Below, piece by piece: positions 36,332 through 46,071 of a DNA stretch of 64,000 nucleotides. The notes below the pieces were generated by a model. The model was not told the origin of the DNA, made no database searches, and saw nothing but the letters and a program-made list of their open reading frames with translations. Source of the DNA: Streptomyces flaveolus (GTDB lineage: Bacteria > Actinomycetota > Actinomycetes > Streptomycetales > Streptomycetaceae). The position numbers and the translations under genes are program-made. Position 1 is the stretch's first letter, and each line of letters starts with the position of its first letter. Where the stretch lies: the NCBI RefSeq assembly GCF_000716535.1, contig NZ_JNWV01000020.1:186001-250000 (forward strand). Reading direction: 5' to 3'.

Positions 36332-37591
36332 ATGGGAGCGCCGTTCCGACGCGACGCCTTGGAGTGGGCCATGCCCGAGAGCGTTCCGGTGCGCTGCCCG
36401 GCCTGTCGGCGCGCGCACGTCTACACCGCGCCGGCGTATCCGTGTGCGTGCGGGGCGCCGACCGCTCCTCTGCTGGATCCGGCGGCCGAACCGGCCGTGG
36501 CGGCGCACCGCGCCTGGGACGACGAGTGGCTCACGCTGCCGTGCGCCACCTGCGGGCGCCTCGGCCACTGGCCCCACCCGGAACTGGGCTGCCCGTGCGG
36601 CACGGTCCTGCGCATCCCGGTGACGGGGACGCCGTGGGCACGGGGGCCGGCCGGCCCATGGGGATCCCCGGGCGGGCGTGAAGCTCCGGACGCACGGGGG
36701 CCGGCCGGGGTGCCGGGCCGGGCCGGCGAGCAAGCGCCAGCGCGCGCACCAGGACGGGCCGGCGGGCAAGGACCTGCGGGCGCACCCAGCCCAGCAGACG
36801 GCCAAGGACCAGCCGACCCATCGGAACCTGCCGACGGACAAAGACCAGCGCACGCACCCAGCCCGACCGGCGGCCAAGAACCAGCCAACACACCCGGCCC
36901 GGCAGACGGCCGAGGACCAGCGCACGCACCCGGCCCGGCCGGCGGCCACGGACCAGCCGACCCATCGGAACCCGCCGACGGGCAAGGACCAGTGAGCGCA
37001 CCAGGACCGGCCGGCGGCCAGGAACCAGCCAACACACCCGGCCCGGCAGACGGCCGAGGACCAACGCGCGCACCCAGCCCGGCCGGCGGCCACGGACCAG
37101 CGCACGTACCAGGGCCGGACACCAGCCAAGCACCCGCAAACGCGCCGGGCCCGGCCGCCGCCCGCCGCTCACCCGGCTGCCGTCCCCCCTTCCGGCCCCG
37201 CACCATCCGTACCGCCCTGGATGCCGTCACCACCGCCGCGCTCTATCTCCGCTGGCTCGGCTACCGGGACATCCGCCGGGCGGACCAGCGGCCGCCGTAC
37301 GGCATCGGGCTCGCCGCCCGCGGGCTGCTCGCCCAGGTGGACCCGACCGTGCGGCCGGCCGGGCCGAAGGACGTGGAGTGCCTGTGGCTGACGGCGATGA
37401 CGGAGTCCGCCGAGTGCGTGCACTTCTCCCTCGCCGGCCACACCGACGCCGCCCGGGCCGCCGCGGACGCCCTCGGCATCCCGCTGTTCGTGCTCGACCT
37501 CGCGGGCGTCCCGCAGCCGATGAACGACCCCGCCGACGCCCTGCACACCACGGGCGCGCCGGAAGGGGGAACGAGGGACGGACAAGGCTGA
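36332..37591 (+). CDS. Zinc-ribbon protein with coding minisatellite and Mrr-like C-terminal domain
   Basis: 419 residues in three parts. (1) Two zinc-ribbon-like Cys clusters: C22/C25/C38/C40 and C71/C74/C87/C89. (2) Thirteen 12-residue Pro/Ala/Gly repeats (about 127-282) of the type APGPAGGQGPAx. (3) A C-terminal domain resembling Mrr-type restriction endonucleases: LYLRWLGYRDIR, a strand ending GLLAQVDP, VECLWLTAM and CVHFSLAGHTDAARAAADALGIPLFVLDL. In active Mrr enzymes the QxK block has Lys; here it reads QVD, so cleavage is doubtful. The ATG at 36332 follows AGAGGAG; ATG 36371 is an alternative. Role unknown; nucleic-acid binding is a reasonable guess. Confidence 0.75.
   Translation: MGAPFRRDALEWAMPESVPVRCPACRRAHVYTAPAYPCACGAPTAPLLDPAAEPAVAAHRAWDDEWLTLPCATCGRLGHWPHPELGCPCGTVLRIPVTGTPWARGPAGPWGSPGGREAPDARGPAGVPGRAGEQAPARAPGRAGGQGPAGAPSPADGQGPADPSEPADGQRPAHAPSPTGGQEPANTPGPADGRGPAHAPGPAGGHGPADPSEPADGQGPVSAPGPAGGQEPANTPGPADGRGPTRAPSPAGGHGPAHVPGPDTSQAPANAPGPAAARRSPGCRPPFRPRTIRTALDAVTTAALYLRWLGYRDIRRADQRPPYGIGLAARGLLAQVDPTVRPAGPKDVECLWLTAMTESAECVHFSLAGHTDAARAAADALGIPLFVLDLAGVPQPMNDPADALHTTGAPEGGTRDGQG
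36710..37177 (+). repeat. In-frame 36-bp tandem repeat (13 units) with 144-bp higher order
   Basis: Thirteen contiguous 12-codon units encode Pro/Ala/Gly/Gln peptides. Every fourth unit matches best: for example the unit at 36871 recurs almost exactly at 37015, 144 bp away. The frame stays open throughout and substitutions are mostly conservative, so this is a coding minisatellite that grew by unequal exchange. It is not a CRISPR array. Confidence 0.85.
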
Positions 37592-37628
37592 CCGCCCCTG
37601 GCGCGAACACCGGCGCCCACCCGACGCT

Positions 37629-37670
37629 CCCCGGGCCGAGCGCGCCGCCGACCGTGCGCTCGGCCCGGGG
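37629..37670. terminator. Strong bidirectional terminator
   Basis: CCCCGGGCCGAGCGC and GCGCTCGGCCCGGGG form a perfect 15-bp stem with a 12-base loop between two convergent genes. Confidence 0.85.
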
Positions 37671-37723
37671 ACCGCCGTGGAACATTCACCGCATGCTCGT
37701 TTCCGGCCGTTTCACACCCGGAA

Positions 37724-39316
37724 TCACGCCCCGTACGTGTCCCGCAGCTCCACTTTGCGGACTTTCCCGGACACCGTCATCGGGAACGTGTCGAGCAGCT
37801 GGAGCCTGCTGGGGACCTTGTAGTGCGCGAGCCGCCCCGCGCAGAAGTCCCGCAGCTCCTCCAGCGTGAGCGGGTCGGCGGGATCGCTCGGGATGACACA
37901 GGCGAGGACCTCCTCGCCGTACCGCTCGTGCGGCACCCCGACGACCTGGACGTCGCGGATCTTGGGGTGGGCGTACAGGAACTCCTCGATCTCGCGCGGG
38001 TAGATGTTCTCGCCACCCCGGATGATCATGTCCTTGATCCGGCCGACGATCTCGACGTACCCGTCCTCACGCATCACCGCCAGGTCCCCGGTGTGCATCC
38101 AGCGGCCCGCGTCGACGGCCTCGGCCGTCTTCTCCGGCTCGTTCCAGTAGCCGAGCATCACGCTGTAGCCGCGCGTGCACAACTCGCCCGCCGTGCCGCG
38201 GGGTCGGGTCACCCCGGTGGCCGGGTCGACGACCTTGACCTCCAGGTGGGGCAGGACCCGGCCGACGGTGGCGGTGCGGTGCTCCAGGTCGTCCTCGATC
38301 CGCGTCTGCAACGACACCGGGGACGTCTCCGTCATGCCGTAGCAGATGGAGACCTGCTCCATGTGCATCTCGGCCACCACCCGCTTCATCACCTCCACCG
38401 GGCACGGGGAACCCGCCATGATGCCGGTGCGCAGGGTGGAGAGGTCGTAGGACGCGAAGTCGGGGAGGTTCAGCTCCGCGATGAACATGGTCGGGACGCC
38501 GTACAGCGACGTGCACCGCTCCCGCTGCACCGCCTCCAGCGTGGCCGCCGGGTCGAAGGACGGCGCCGGTATGACCATGCAGGCACCGTGCGAGGTGGCC
38601 GCCAGGTTGCCCATCACCATGCCGAAGCAGTGGTAGAAGGGCACCGGGATGCAGATGCGGTCCTGCTCGCTGTAGGCGATCGACTCCCCGACGAAGTAGC
38701 CGTTGTTGAGGATGTTGTGGTGGGAGAGGGTGGCTCCCTTCGGGAAGCCGGTCGTGCCCGAGGTGTACTGGATGTTGATGGGGTCGTCGCAGGACAGCTC
38801 CTCGTAGGACACGTCGGGCGTCGCCCGTCGGAGCAGTTCGTCCCAGCTCGGGTCGCCGATGTACACGATCTCGCGCAACTCGGGGCAGTTTCCGCGCACT
38901 TGCTCGGCCATCGCCCGGTAGTCGCTCGTCTTGTGGCTGAGGGAGGCGACCAGCAGCGAGACGCCCGACTGCCTGAGGACGTACTCGACCTCGTGGGTGC
39001 GGTAGGCCGGGTTGATGTTGACCATGATGGCGCCGATGCGGGCGGTGGCGTACTGCACCAGCACCCATTCGGGGCAGTTGACCGCCCAGATGCCCACCCG
39101 GTCGCCCTTGGTGACCCCACCAGCCACCAGGGCCTGCGCCAACTCCTCGACGGCCGCGCCGAATTCCGCGTAGGTCCAGCGCCGCCCGGACGGCACGTCG
39201 ACCAGGGCCTCGCGGTCCGGCCAGGTCGCCACCGCCCGGTCCAGGTTGGCGCCGATGGTGTCGCCGAGCAGGACGGTGGGGCTCGTCCCGTGCGTGTACG
39301 ACAGCGACGATGTCAC
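37724..39316 (-). CDS. Acyl-CoA synthetase (AMP-binding), FadD3-like
   Basis: Activates a fatty or other carboxylic acid as an acyl-adenylate and then a CoA thioester. The 530 residues hold the AMP-binding P-loop [11 protein letters not shown] near 185, YGMTETSP near 333, the TGD/adenine block [31 protein letters not shown] near 430 and the C-terminal catalytic Lys in [11 protein letters not shown]. The GTG at 39316 overlaps the stop of the upstream synthetase and has AGGAGGA upstream, so the two genes are coupled. Chain length is unknown; medium or long acyl substrates are likely. Confidence 0.93.
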   Translation of the reverse strand: MTSSLSYTHGTSPTVLLGDTIGANLDRAVATWPDREALVDVPSGRRWTYAEFGAAVEELAQALVAGGVTKGDRVGIWAVNCPEWVLVQYATARIGAIMVNINPAYRTHEVEYVLRQSGVSLLVASLSHKTSDYRAMAEQVRGNCPELREIVYIGDPSWDELLRRATPDVSYEELSCDDPINIQYTSGTTGFPKGATLSHHNILNNGYFVGESIAYSEQDRICIPVPFYHCFGMVMGNLAATSHGACMVIPAPSFDPAATLEAVQRERCTSLYGVPTMFIAELNLPDFASYDLSTLRTGIMAGSPCPVEVMKRVVAEMHMEQVSICYGMTETSPVSLQTRIEDDLEHRTATVGRVLPHLEVKVVDPATGVTRPRGTAGELCTRGYSVMLGYWNEPEKTAEAVDAGRWMHTGDLAVMREDGYVEIVGRIKDMIIRGGENIYPREIEEFLYAHPKIRDVQVVGVPHERYGEEVLACVIPSDPADPLTLEELRDFCAGRLAHYKVPSRLQLLDTFPMTVSGKVRKVELRDTYGA

Positions 39317-40986
39317 CGGAAGTCCTCCTCGCGGTACTCGTTCTGAGAGCCGGCCGCCGTGGCCTCGCGCAGCTCGATCCGGCGGATCTTGCCGGAGACC
39401 GTCTTGGGCAGCGCGCCGAACTCCAGCCGGCGGATGCGCTTGTACGGCGCGAGCACGTCACGGGAGTGCTCGAAGATGACCTTCGCGGTGTCCGGGCCCG
39501 GCTCCCAGCCCTCGGCGAGGACGACGTACGCCTTGGGCACGGCCAGCCGCAGTGCGTCCGGGGCGGGGACGACGGCCGCCTCGGCCACCGCCTCGTGCTC
39601 CAGCAGCGCGCTCTCCAGCTCGAACGGGCTCACCTTGTAGTCGGAGGCCTTGAAGACGTCGTCGCTGCGTCCGATGTAGGTGAGGTACCCCTCCTCGTCC
39701 CTGGTCGCGATGTCCCCTGTGCGGTAGTAGCCGCCCGCCATGGCCTCCGCCGTGCGGTCCGGGTCGCCGTGGTAGCCGGTCATCAGGCCGACCGGCCGCT
39801 CGGCGAGGTCGAGCGCGATCTCGCCCTCGGTCGCGCCGGGCGCGCCGGAGACCGGGTCGAGGAGTTCCACCCGGAAGCCGGGGCTGGGGCGGCCCATGGA
39901 GCCGGTCTTCAGCGGCTGGCCGGGACTGTTGGAGACCTGCACGGCCGTCTCGGTCTGCCCGAAGCCGTCCCGGACGGTCACCCCCCAGGCGCGCCGGACC
40001 TGCTCGATGACCTCCGGGTTGAGCGGCTCGCCGGCGGCGACGATCTCGCGGGGCGGGGTGCGGAGCTGCCCGAGGTCGGCCTGGATGAGCATCCGCCACA
40101 CGGTCGGCGGGGCGCAGAAGGTGGTGACGCCGACGCGGTCCATCTCGGCCATCAGCCGGGCCGCGTCGAAGCGGGTGTAGTTGAAGACGAAGACCGTCGC
40201 CTCCGCGTTCCACGGCGCGAACAGGTTGGACCAGGCGTGCTTGGCCCAGCCGGGCGAGGAGATGTTCAGGTGGACGTCGCCGGGCTTGAGGCCGATCCAG
40301 TACATGGTGGCCAGGTGCCCGACCGGGTACGAGGTGTGGGTGTGCTCGACCAGTTTGGGCCGGGCGGTCGTCCCCGAGGTGAAGTACAGCATCAGCGGGT
40401 CGTCGGCCAGCGTCGGGCCGTCCGGGACGAAGTCGGCGGGGGCCGCGTAGGCGTCCTCGTACGGCTCCCAGCCCTCCTGGGGCAGGCCGCCGACGGAGAC
40501 GCGGGTGTAGGCGCCGGGCACCTCGGCGAACTTGGCGGTGTCCTCCGCCCGGACGACGACGTGTTTCACCCGCCCCCGCTCCACCCGGTCGACGAGGTCG
40601 GCCGGGCCGAGCAGCGGGGTGGCCGGGATGACGACCGCGCGCAGCTTCATCGCGGCCAGCGCGGTCTCCCACAGCTCGGCCTGGTTGCCGAGCATGACGA
40701 GGACGCGGTCCTCGGCGGCGACCCCGCGCTCGCGCAGCCACCGGGCCACCCGGTTCGACCGCTCGGACAGCTCCGCGAAGGAGAGCCGGGTCTCGGTGCC
40801 GTCCTCCTCGACGATGTGCAGCGCGGTGCGGTCGTTGCCGTCGGCGATCTCGTCGAACCAGTCCAGCGCCCAGTTGAAGTGCTCGGGCCGGGGCCAGCGG
40901 AAGCCCTCGTAGGCGGTGGCGTAGTCCTCTCGGTGTTCCAGCAGGAAGTCCCGTGCCCTGCGGAACATCTCCGTCGCCGTCGTCAT
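39313..40986 (-). CDS. Acyl-CoA synthetase (AMP-binding), medium-chain/ACSM-like
   Basis: The 557-residue enzyme carries [17 protein letters not shown] near 205, GFGQTETA near 325, YYRTGDIA near 415, [20 protein letters not shown] near 430 and the terminal [11 protein letters not shown] with the catalytic Lys. The pattern is closest to medium-chain and acetyl-CoA synthetase-like enzymes, and differs from the downstream synthetase. ATG 40986 has a perfect AGGAGG; the longer reading to 41034 has none. First gene of a two-gene operon, divergent from a GAF-LuxR regulator that may control it. Confidence 0.93.
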   Translation of the reverse strand: MTTATEMFRRARDFLLEHREDYATAYEGFRWPRPEHFNWALDWFDEIADGNDRTALHIVEEDGTETRLSFAELSERSNRVARWLRERGVAAEDRVLVMLGNQAELWETALAAMKLRAVVIPATPLLGPADLVDRVERGRVKHVVVRAEDTAKFAEVPGAYTRVSVGGLPQEGWEPYEDAYAAPADFVPDGPTLADDPLMLYFTSGTTARPKLVEHTHTSYPVGHLATMYWIGLKPGDVHLNISSPGWAKHAWSNLFAPWNAEATVFVFNYTRFDAARLMAEMDRVGVTTFCAPPTVWRMLIQADLGQLRTPPREIVAAGEPLNPEVIEQVRRAWGVTVRDGFGQTETAVQVSNSPGQPLKTGSMGRPSPGFRVELLDPVSGAPGATEGEIALDLAERPVGLMTGYHGDPDRTAEAMAGGYYRTGDIATRDEEGYLTYIGRSDDVFKASDYKVSPFELESALLEHEAVAEAAVVPAPDALRLAVPKAYVVLAEGWEPGPDTAKVIFEHSRDVLAPYKRIRRLEFGALPKTVSGKIRRIELREATAAGSQNEYREEDFR

Positions 40987-41011
40987 CGGTTTTCCTCCTA
41001 TGCTCCGGACC

Positions 41012-41077
41012 ATTGCCGGGCGGCTCTCTGGCATCGTCTAATCCGTGATGCGGGTCTCACTACCCCCGAACGGGGGT
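41012..41077 (+). promoter_or_regulatory. Promoter and palindrome between acyl-CoA synthetase and GAF-LuxR genes
   Basis: A rightward promoter is plausible: -35 TTGCCG (41012-41017), 18-base spacer, -10 TCTAAT (41036-41041). ACCCCCG-AA-CGGGGGT (41062-41077) is a perfect dyad just downstream of the predicted start. It supports a translation start at 41102, past the dyad, and is the likely site for autoregulation. Confidence 0.55.
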
Positions 41078-41101
41078 GTGGGCGGCCGAAAGGGCGAACG
41101 G

Positions 41102-41932
41102 GTGACGGCAGACGCGGTGGGGGCGGTGGAGATCGGTGGCGCGCTGGCCCGGCTGCGGCGGGCGACGGGGCTCCCCGTCGCCTTCGGCGGCCTGGTGGAG
41201 TCGGGCCGGCCGCAGATCCGGATCAGCGAGCTGAGCGGTACGACCACGGCCGCGCTGCGCTCGCTCGCGGTGACCTCGGGCAACGGGCTCGGTGGCAAGG
41301 CGGTGGCGCTGGCCCGGCCGTGCGCGGTGACCGACTACTCCAGCTCACGTCAGATCAGCCACGAGTACGACGTACCGGTGGCCGCCGAGGGCATCCGCGC
41401 GGTGCTCGCCGTGCCGGTCGTGGTGCGGCGCCGGGTGCGTGGGGTGCTGTACGGCGCGCTGCGCTCGGCCCGGCCGCTCGGCGACCGCACGCTGGGCGCG
41501 GCGGTGGCGGTGGCGCGGGACGTGGAGCAGACGCTGGTGGTGCGGGACGAGGCACGGGAGCTGCTGGCGGCGGCCCGGCCGGAGCGGACCGGCACCGACG
41601 ACGGCGCCGTGTGGGAACAGGTGCGCGAGGCGCATGCGGCGTTGCGGGCGCTGGCCCCGCGGATCGCCGACCCGGAGCTGCGCGCCGAACTGCTGGCCGC
41701 GTGCGGGCTGCTGACCGCACCGCCGCGAGCCGGGGGCGTGACCCTGGCGCCACGCGAGGTGGACGTGCTGTCCTGGGTGGCGGCGGGGGCCACCAACGCG
41801 GCGGTGGCCGAGCGGCTGGGCATCGGCCCGGAGACGGTCAAGGGATATCTGCGTTCGGCGATGCGGAAGCTGGGCGCGCACACACGAGGGGAGGCGGTGA
41901 CCGCGGCGCGCAGGGCGGGGCTGCTGCCGTAG
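41102..41932 (+). CDS. GAF-domain LuxR-type transcriptional regulator
   Basis: 276 residues. The N-terminal 150 fit a GAF domain (GLPVAFGGLVESGRPQIRI, GLGGKAVALARPCAVTDY, GIRAVLAVPVVVRRRVRGVLYG). The C-terminal 60 are a LuxR helix-turn-helix (LAPREVDVLSWVAAGATNAAVAERLGIGPETVKGYLRSAMRKLGAHTRGEA). I start at GTG 41102, downstream of an operator-like dyad; GTG 41045 and ATG 41048 are alternatives. It diverges from the acyl-CoA synthetase pair and probably regulates it. The GAF ligand may be the acyl substrate or CoA ester (inference). Confidence 0.88.
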   Translation: MTADAVGAVEIGGALARLRRATGLPVAFGGLVESGRPQIRISELSGTTTAALRSLAVTSGNGLGGKAVALARPCAVTDYSSSRQISHEYDVPVAAEGIRAVLAVPVVVRRRVRGVLYGALRSARPLGDRTLGAAVAVARDVEQTLVVRDEARELLAAARPERTGTDDGAVWEQVREAHAALRALAPRIADPELRAELLAACGLLTAPPRAGGVTLAPREVDVLSWVAAGATNAAVAERLGIGPETVKGYLRSAMRKLGAHTRGEAVTAARRAGLLP

Positions 41933-42107
41933 CCCGAAGTCGGCCGGAAAACCTGTCGGTTAGGAAACCTGACCATTCATCCGGCGCCACTTTGAATTTC
42001 CCTCTGCTTGACCGTTTGTTATTTCCCTCACCAGGGCTTCCGTCCGAATTTCAAGGATCGTTGCCTAGAATTTGGTCCGGACACGACACACGAGGGGAGC
42101 GGTGACC

Positions 42108-44924
42108 GTGCGACGGGACTTCCAGGAGCCTGCCAGGTGCCGCCCCGACCTGGTCATCGGCCGCGAGGAGCTGTTCGCCGGCGCCAGTGAGCAACTCGCC
42201 TCCGGCGGCAGTGTGCTGCTCCACGGCCCCGCCGGAATAGGGAAATCCACCGTCCTGCGGGCATTGGCCGAGGAATACGGCGCCACCGCGCACACCGTGT
42301 TGCGCTGCTCGGCGACCGAGTCCGAATCCCACCTCCCCTTCCTCGCCCTCGCCGACCTCCTCGGCCTGGTGCTCGACGAGGTCTCCCCGCGGCTGCCCGC
42401 CGCCCAGCGCACCGCCCTGGAGTCGGCGCTCACCGGCCGCGGCGAGTCCAGCCTCCAGCGCGACGGCCTCGCGCTGCGCCTGGCCGTGCTCTCCGCGCTG
42501 CGCGCCCTCTCCGCCCACGGCCCCGTCCTGGTCGTCGCCGACGACCTCCAGTGGCTGGACCCGGCCAGCGCCGAACTCCTCGGCTTCGCCGCCCGGCGCC
42601 TGGAGGGCACCCCGGTACAACTGCTGTGCGCGGTCCGCACGGAGGGCCGGGGGAGCCAGGAGTACGACCGTCACCTGCGCGCCTGCCCGCCGGGCACCCT
42701 CGCGGTCCGGTTGGGCCCGCTCTCCCGCGCCCAGGTCGCCCAGCTGCTCGACCACCGCGGCCACGGCTGCCTGTCCCGCTCCACGGTCCGCGAGATCCAC
42801 CGCACCAGCGGCGGCAACCCGCTCTTCGCCCTGGAGCTGGGCCGTGCGCTCGCCGACAGCCCCACCCCGCCCCGGCCGGGCGAGCCGCTGCCCGTGCCGA
42901 CCTCGCTGCGGGCCCTGGTGCTCAGCCGGCTGGACATGCTCTCGGTGGAGGCCCGTCGCACCCTGCTGGTGGCCAGCGCCGGTGCCCGGCCCACCCCGGC
43001 CCTGCTGCACGCGGCCGGCCGGGAGAACGCCGAGGCCGAGTGCGCCCAGGCCGCCGAACTCGGGCTGCTGGCCACCGAGCCGGACGCCCCGGCCGTACGG
43101 TTCGCGCACCCGCTGATCTCCGCCGCGCTGTACGCGGAGGCTCCCGCGCACGAACGGCGGGCCGCGCACGCGGCGCTGTCCACCGCCGCCTCCGACCCGA
43201 TCGAACGGGCCCGGCACCTGGCGCTCGCCACCACCGGCACCGACCCGGAGGTCGCCGCCCGGCTCGCCGAGGCCGCCGCCCTCGCCCGGGACCGCGGGGC
43301 GCCCTCGGTCGCCGCGCAGCTCGGGCTGCTCGCCGCCCGGCACACCCCCGCCGACGGCGCCCCGAGCCCGGAGGAGCGCCGGCTGACGGCCGCCGAGGAC
43401 GCGATCACCGCCGGCGAGGTCGACCTGGCCCGGGACATCGCCCGGGAGGTGCTGGCCCGGGCAACCGTACCCGCCGACCGGGTGCGGGCCTGGATGATCG
43501 TCATCGACACCGCCGGCCACACCATGGCCGAGGTCGACGCCGTCTTCCCGCAGGCCCTCGCCGACGCCGGCGACGACCCCCGGCTGCTCGCCCTGGTCCA
43601 CTACCAGCTCGCCTGGCGAGCGCTGATCGTGGAGGGTGACTTCACCGAGGCCCGGGAGGCCGCCGCGCACGCCGCCGAGCTGGCCGCGCGCGGCGAGGAC
43701 CGGCGCACCGAGCTGCTCTCCCTCGCCTTCCAGGCGCAGACCGAGACCCTGATGGGCCATCCGGAGGCGCCCCGCACCATCAAGCGGGCCCTGAAGGAGC
43801 CCCAGGACCCCCGGGTGGCCTGGCACCACAACGGCGCGGGCAGCGCCCGGTTCCGCTGGCTGGTCATGGGCGACCAGCTTGCCGAGGCCCGGGCCACCGT
43901 CACCGCGCTGCTGCGCGAGGTGCGCCGGCGCGGCTCGGTGGAGAGCGAGGTGCACTTCCTGCGCGGCCTCGCCGAGACCGAGCTGCGCGCCGGGCACTGC
44001 GGGCGTGCCCTCGAACTGGCCCGCGACAGCCTGCGGCTCGCCCGGGACTCCGGGATCGGCGAGACCGCCTCGGCGATGCTCACCTCGCTCGCCGAGGCCT
44101 CCGGCGGCGATGTGGACCGCGCCCTCGCCCTCGCCCGGGAAGCGGTGGACCACGCCGAGGAGGACGGCGACCAGATGTACCTGTCCCGGGCGCTGGGCGC
44201 TCTCGGGTACGCCCAGCTGGTGGCCGGGGACCCGGCGGGCACCGTGCGCTCGCTGCGCCGGGTGCGCAGCCTGGAGTTGGGGCTCGGCATCACCGACCCG
44301 GCCCGGGGCCGCTGGCAGGGCGACCTCGCGGAGGCGCTGGTCCGGACCGGTGAGGTGGCCGAGGCGCAGGACGTCATCGACGTCAGCCGGGAACACGCGC
44401 TGCGGCTCGGCCGGGAGAGCGTTCTCGCGGTGCTCGACCGGTCCGAGGCGCTGGTGCGGGCCGCCCGGGGCGACCTGGAGGCCGCGCTCGCCCAGCTGAC
44501 GTCCGCTCAGCACCGGCTCGGCAAGCTCGGCTACGCCTTGGAGGAGGCGCGGGCCGCGTTCGCGCTGGCCCGGCTGCGGGGCAGCGCGCGGCCCGGATCA
44601 CCGGTGTTCGACGAGGCCACCCGGATGTTCCGGCGTTGCCGGGCGCTGCCCTGGCTGCGCCAAGTGGACGAATCCCTGGCCGCCCCAGAACCGGAACCGG
44701 TGCCGGCCGCGTCCGAGGCACCGGCCGCGCTGCACGCGCTGGCCGCGATGGAGCGTCAGGTCGCCGCGCTCGTCATGGAGGGCGCCACCAACCGGGAGAT
44801 CGCGGCCCGGCTGTTCATCAGCGTGAAGACGGTGGAGGCGACCCTGACGCGGGTCTACCGCAAGCTGGGGATCCGCTCGCGGGTGGACATCGTCCGATTG
44901 GCGGCAGGTCACCGCGCGCCCTGA
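42108..44924 (+). CDS. Large ATP-binding LuxR-family (LAL) regulator
   Basis: A 938-residue LAL protein. Walker A is GPAGIGKST at about 40-48, Walker B VLVVADDLQWLD at about 145, and TSGGNPLFALELGRAL follows. A long TPR-like helical middle runs from about 370 to 850. The C-terminal LuxR helix-turn-helix is EGATNREIAARLFISVKTVEATLTRVYRKLGIRSR. I choose GTG 42108 with GGGGAG eight bases upstream. A -10-like TAGAAT lies at 42066-42071. LAL proteins are usually pathway activators. Its neighbour on the right is a secreted trypsin, which might be a target. Confidence 0.93.
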   Translation: MRRDFQEPARCRPDLVIGREELFAGASEQLASGGSVLLHGPAGIGKSTVLRALAEEYGATAHTVLRCSATESESHLPFLALADLLGLVLDEVSPRLPAAQRTALESALTGRGESSLQRDGLALRLAVLSALRALSAHGPVLVVADDLQWLDPASAELLGFAARRLEGTPVQLLCAVRTEGRGSQEYDRHLRACPPGTLAVRLGPLSRAQVAQLLDHRGHGCLSRSTVREIHRTSGGNPLFALELGRALADSPTPPRPGEPLPVPTSLRALVLSRLDMLSVEARRTLLVASAGARPTPALLHAAGRENAEAECAQAAELGLLATEPDAPAVRFAHPLISAALYAEAPAHERRAAHAALSTAASDPIERARHLALATTGTDPEVAARLAEAAALARDRGAPSVAAQLGLLAARHTPADGAPSPEERRLTAAEDAITAGEVDLARDIAREVLARATVPADRVRAWMIVIDTAGHTMAEVDAVFPQALADAGDDPRLLALVHYQLAWRALIVEGDFTEAREAAAHAAELAARGEDRRTELLSLAFQAQTETLMGHPEAPRTIKRALKEPQDPRVAWHHNGAGSARFRWLVMGDQLAEARATVTALLREVRRRGSVESEVHFLRGLAETELRAGHCGRALELARDSLRLARDSGIGETASAMLTSLAEASGGDVDRALALAREAVDHAEEDGDQMYLSRALGALGYAQLVAGDPAGTVRSLRRVRSLELGLGITDPARGRWQGDLAEALVRTGEVAEAQDVIDVSREHALRLGRESVLAVLDRSEALVRAARGDLEAALAQLTSAQHRLGKLGYALEEARAAFALARLRGSARPGSPVFDEATRMFRRCRALPWLRQVDESLAAPEPEPVPAASEAPAALHALAAMERQVAALVMEGATNREIAARLFISVKTVEATLTRVYRKLGIRSRVDIVRLAAGHRAP

Positions 44925-45168
44925 GCGGTGCTCTTGTTAACTGAACCGGACCGAGGGTTTTCCCTCACCCAACCCCCTAGGGGGTTCCCTCATTGGGAGC
45001 CGAGGGTTCCGGGTCCTAGCGTAATGGGCGTGCCGCTCGCCCGGGCACATGGGGTCGGTCCCTCCCCCACTCTCGGCTTCGCTCGAGCGGGGGTGCCCCC
45101 GCCCCATGCAGACCCCCCACACAGACCCGCGCGACCCCCCACCGGTGCAACCCCCACTGAGGAGACTC
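44925..45168 (+). promoter_or_regulatory. Long leader/promoter region of the secreted trypsin
   Basis: Contains GAGGG-TTTT-CCCTC, a perfect AACCCCCTAGGGGGTT palindrome (44971-44986), and a promoter with -35 TTGGGA (44993-44998), 18-base spacer and -10 TAGCGT (45017-45022). A dispersed hairpin repeat (45059-45103) lies in the leader. The palindrome ends seven bases before the -35 and is a good activator site candidate. Confidence 0.55.
45059..45103 (+). repeat. Dispersed Streptomyces intergenic repeat, copy 2
   Basis: CTCGGCTTCGCTCGAGC flanked by C and G runs. It matches the inverted copy at 22220-22264 with a few substitutions, and both sit in 5' leaders. Hairpin-forming. Confidence 0.6.
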
Positions 45169-45960
45169 ATGTTCGGGCTCACACGTGCAAGAAAGACCGC
45201 CGCGACCGTGGTGGCCACCGCCGCCGCGGCGGCGTCCGCGTTGCTCGCCTCCCCCACGGCGAGCGCCGCGCCTCAGCCCATCGTCGGCGGTACGACCACC
45301 ACGACGACGGCGTACCCGTTCATGATGCAGATCACGGACGCGTCCCAGAACCAGTTCTGCGGCGGCACCCTGGTGGCGCCCAAGAAGGTGGTGACGGCCG
45401 CGCACTGCATGGTCGGCGAGACCACGAGCAGCGTTCGCGTGGTCGGCGGCCGGACCTACCTCAACGGCACCAACGGCACGGTGAGCCGGGTGAGCAAGAT
45501 CTGGATCAACCCGGACTACACGGACGCCACCAACGGCGACGACGTGGCCGTGCTGACTCTCTCGACGTCGATGCCGTACACCACGGCGAAGTACGTCTCC
45601 TCCTCCCAGACGAGCGTGTACGCGGCCGGCACCACCGCCCGCATCCTCGGCTGGGGGACCACCTCGGAGAGCGGCAGCTCCTCCAACCAGCTCCGGACCG
45701 CGACCGTCCCGATCGTGTCCGACTCGAGCTGCCGCTCCTCCTACGGTTCGGACTTCGTCCAGTCCGACATGGTCTGCGCCGGATACACGTCCGGCGGCGT
45801 TGACACCTGCCAGGGCGACAGCGGCGGTCCCCTGCTCATCGGGGGCGCCCTGGCAGGGATCACTTCCTGGGGCGAGGGGTGCGCGGAGGCCGGTTACCCG
45901 GGTGTCTACACCCGGGTAACCACCTTCTCGGACCTGGTGACCGCGCAGGTCGACTCGTGA
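45169..45960 (+). CDS. Secreted trypsin (chymotrypsin-fold serine protease)
   Basis: A 263-residue Streptomyces trypsin. The signal peptide runs to about residue 36 (SPTASA), a short APQP pro-segment follows, and the mature end is IVGGT. His is in VTAAHC, Asp in DDVAVLTL and Ser in CQGDSGGPL; the DTCQGDSGG pocket Asp indicates cleavage after Lys/Arg. Six Cys form the three expected disulfides. The ATG at 45169 follows GAGGAG. It should be secreted and self-activated or activated by another protease. The LAL regulator upstream is in the same direction, 244 bases away. Confidence 0.96.
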   Translation: MFGLTRARKTAATVVATAAAAASALLASPTASAAPQPIVGGTTTTTTAYPFMMQITDASQNQFCGGTLVAPKKVVTAAHCMVGETTSSVRVVGGRTYLNGTNGTVSRVSKIWINPDYTDATNGDDVAVLTLSTSMPYTTAKYVSSSQTSVYAAGTTARILGWGTTSESGSSSNQLRTATVPIVSDSSCRSSYGSDFVQSDMVCAGYTSGGVDTCQGDSGGPLLIGGALAGITSWGEGCAEAGYPGVYTRVTTFSDLVTAQVDS

Positions 45961-45972
45961 CCCGGAAGACTT

Positions 45973-46039
45973 CCCGAGCACCGCTCGGGTGACGGCCGGG
46001 GGGCGTTGCGGGCCACCACGAGCGGCCCGCAACGCCCCC
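45973..46039. terminator. Tandem terminator hairpins
   Basis: CCCGAGC-ACC-GCTCGGG (45973-45989) is followed by a perfect 16-bp stem, GGGGGCGTTGCGGGCC/GGCCCGCAACGCCCCC (45999-46014 with 46024-46039). It separates the trypsin and the convergent winged-helix gene. Confidence 0.9.
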
Positions 46040-46071
46040 TCTCCACCGCTCCGGTCGCCTCGCCGGCGAGC

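Noticed and set aside
36710..37177. Regular 36-bp repeat that might be taken for a CRISPR array
   Set aside because: There are no spacers; units are contiguous, diverged, multiples of three and keep one open frame with Pro/Ala/Gly-rich coding. No cas gene is near.
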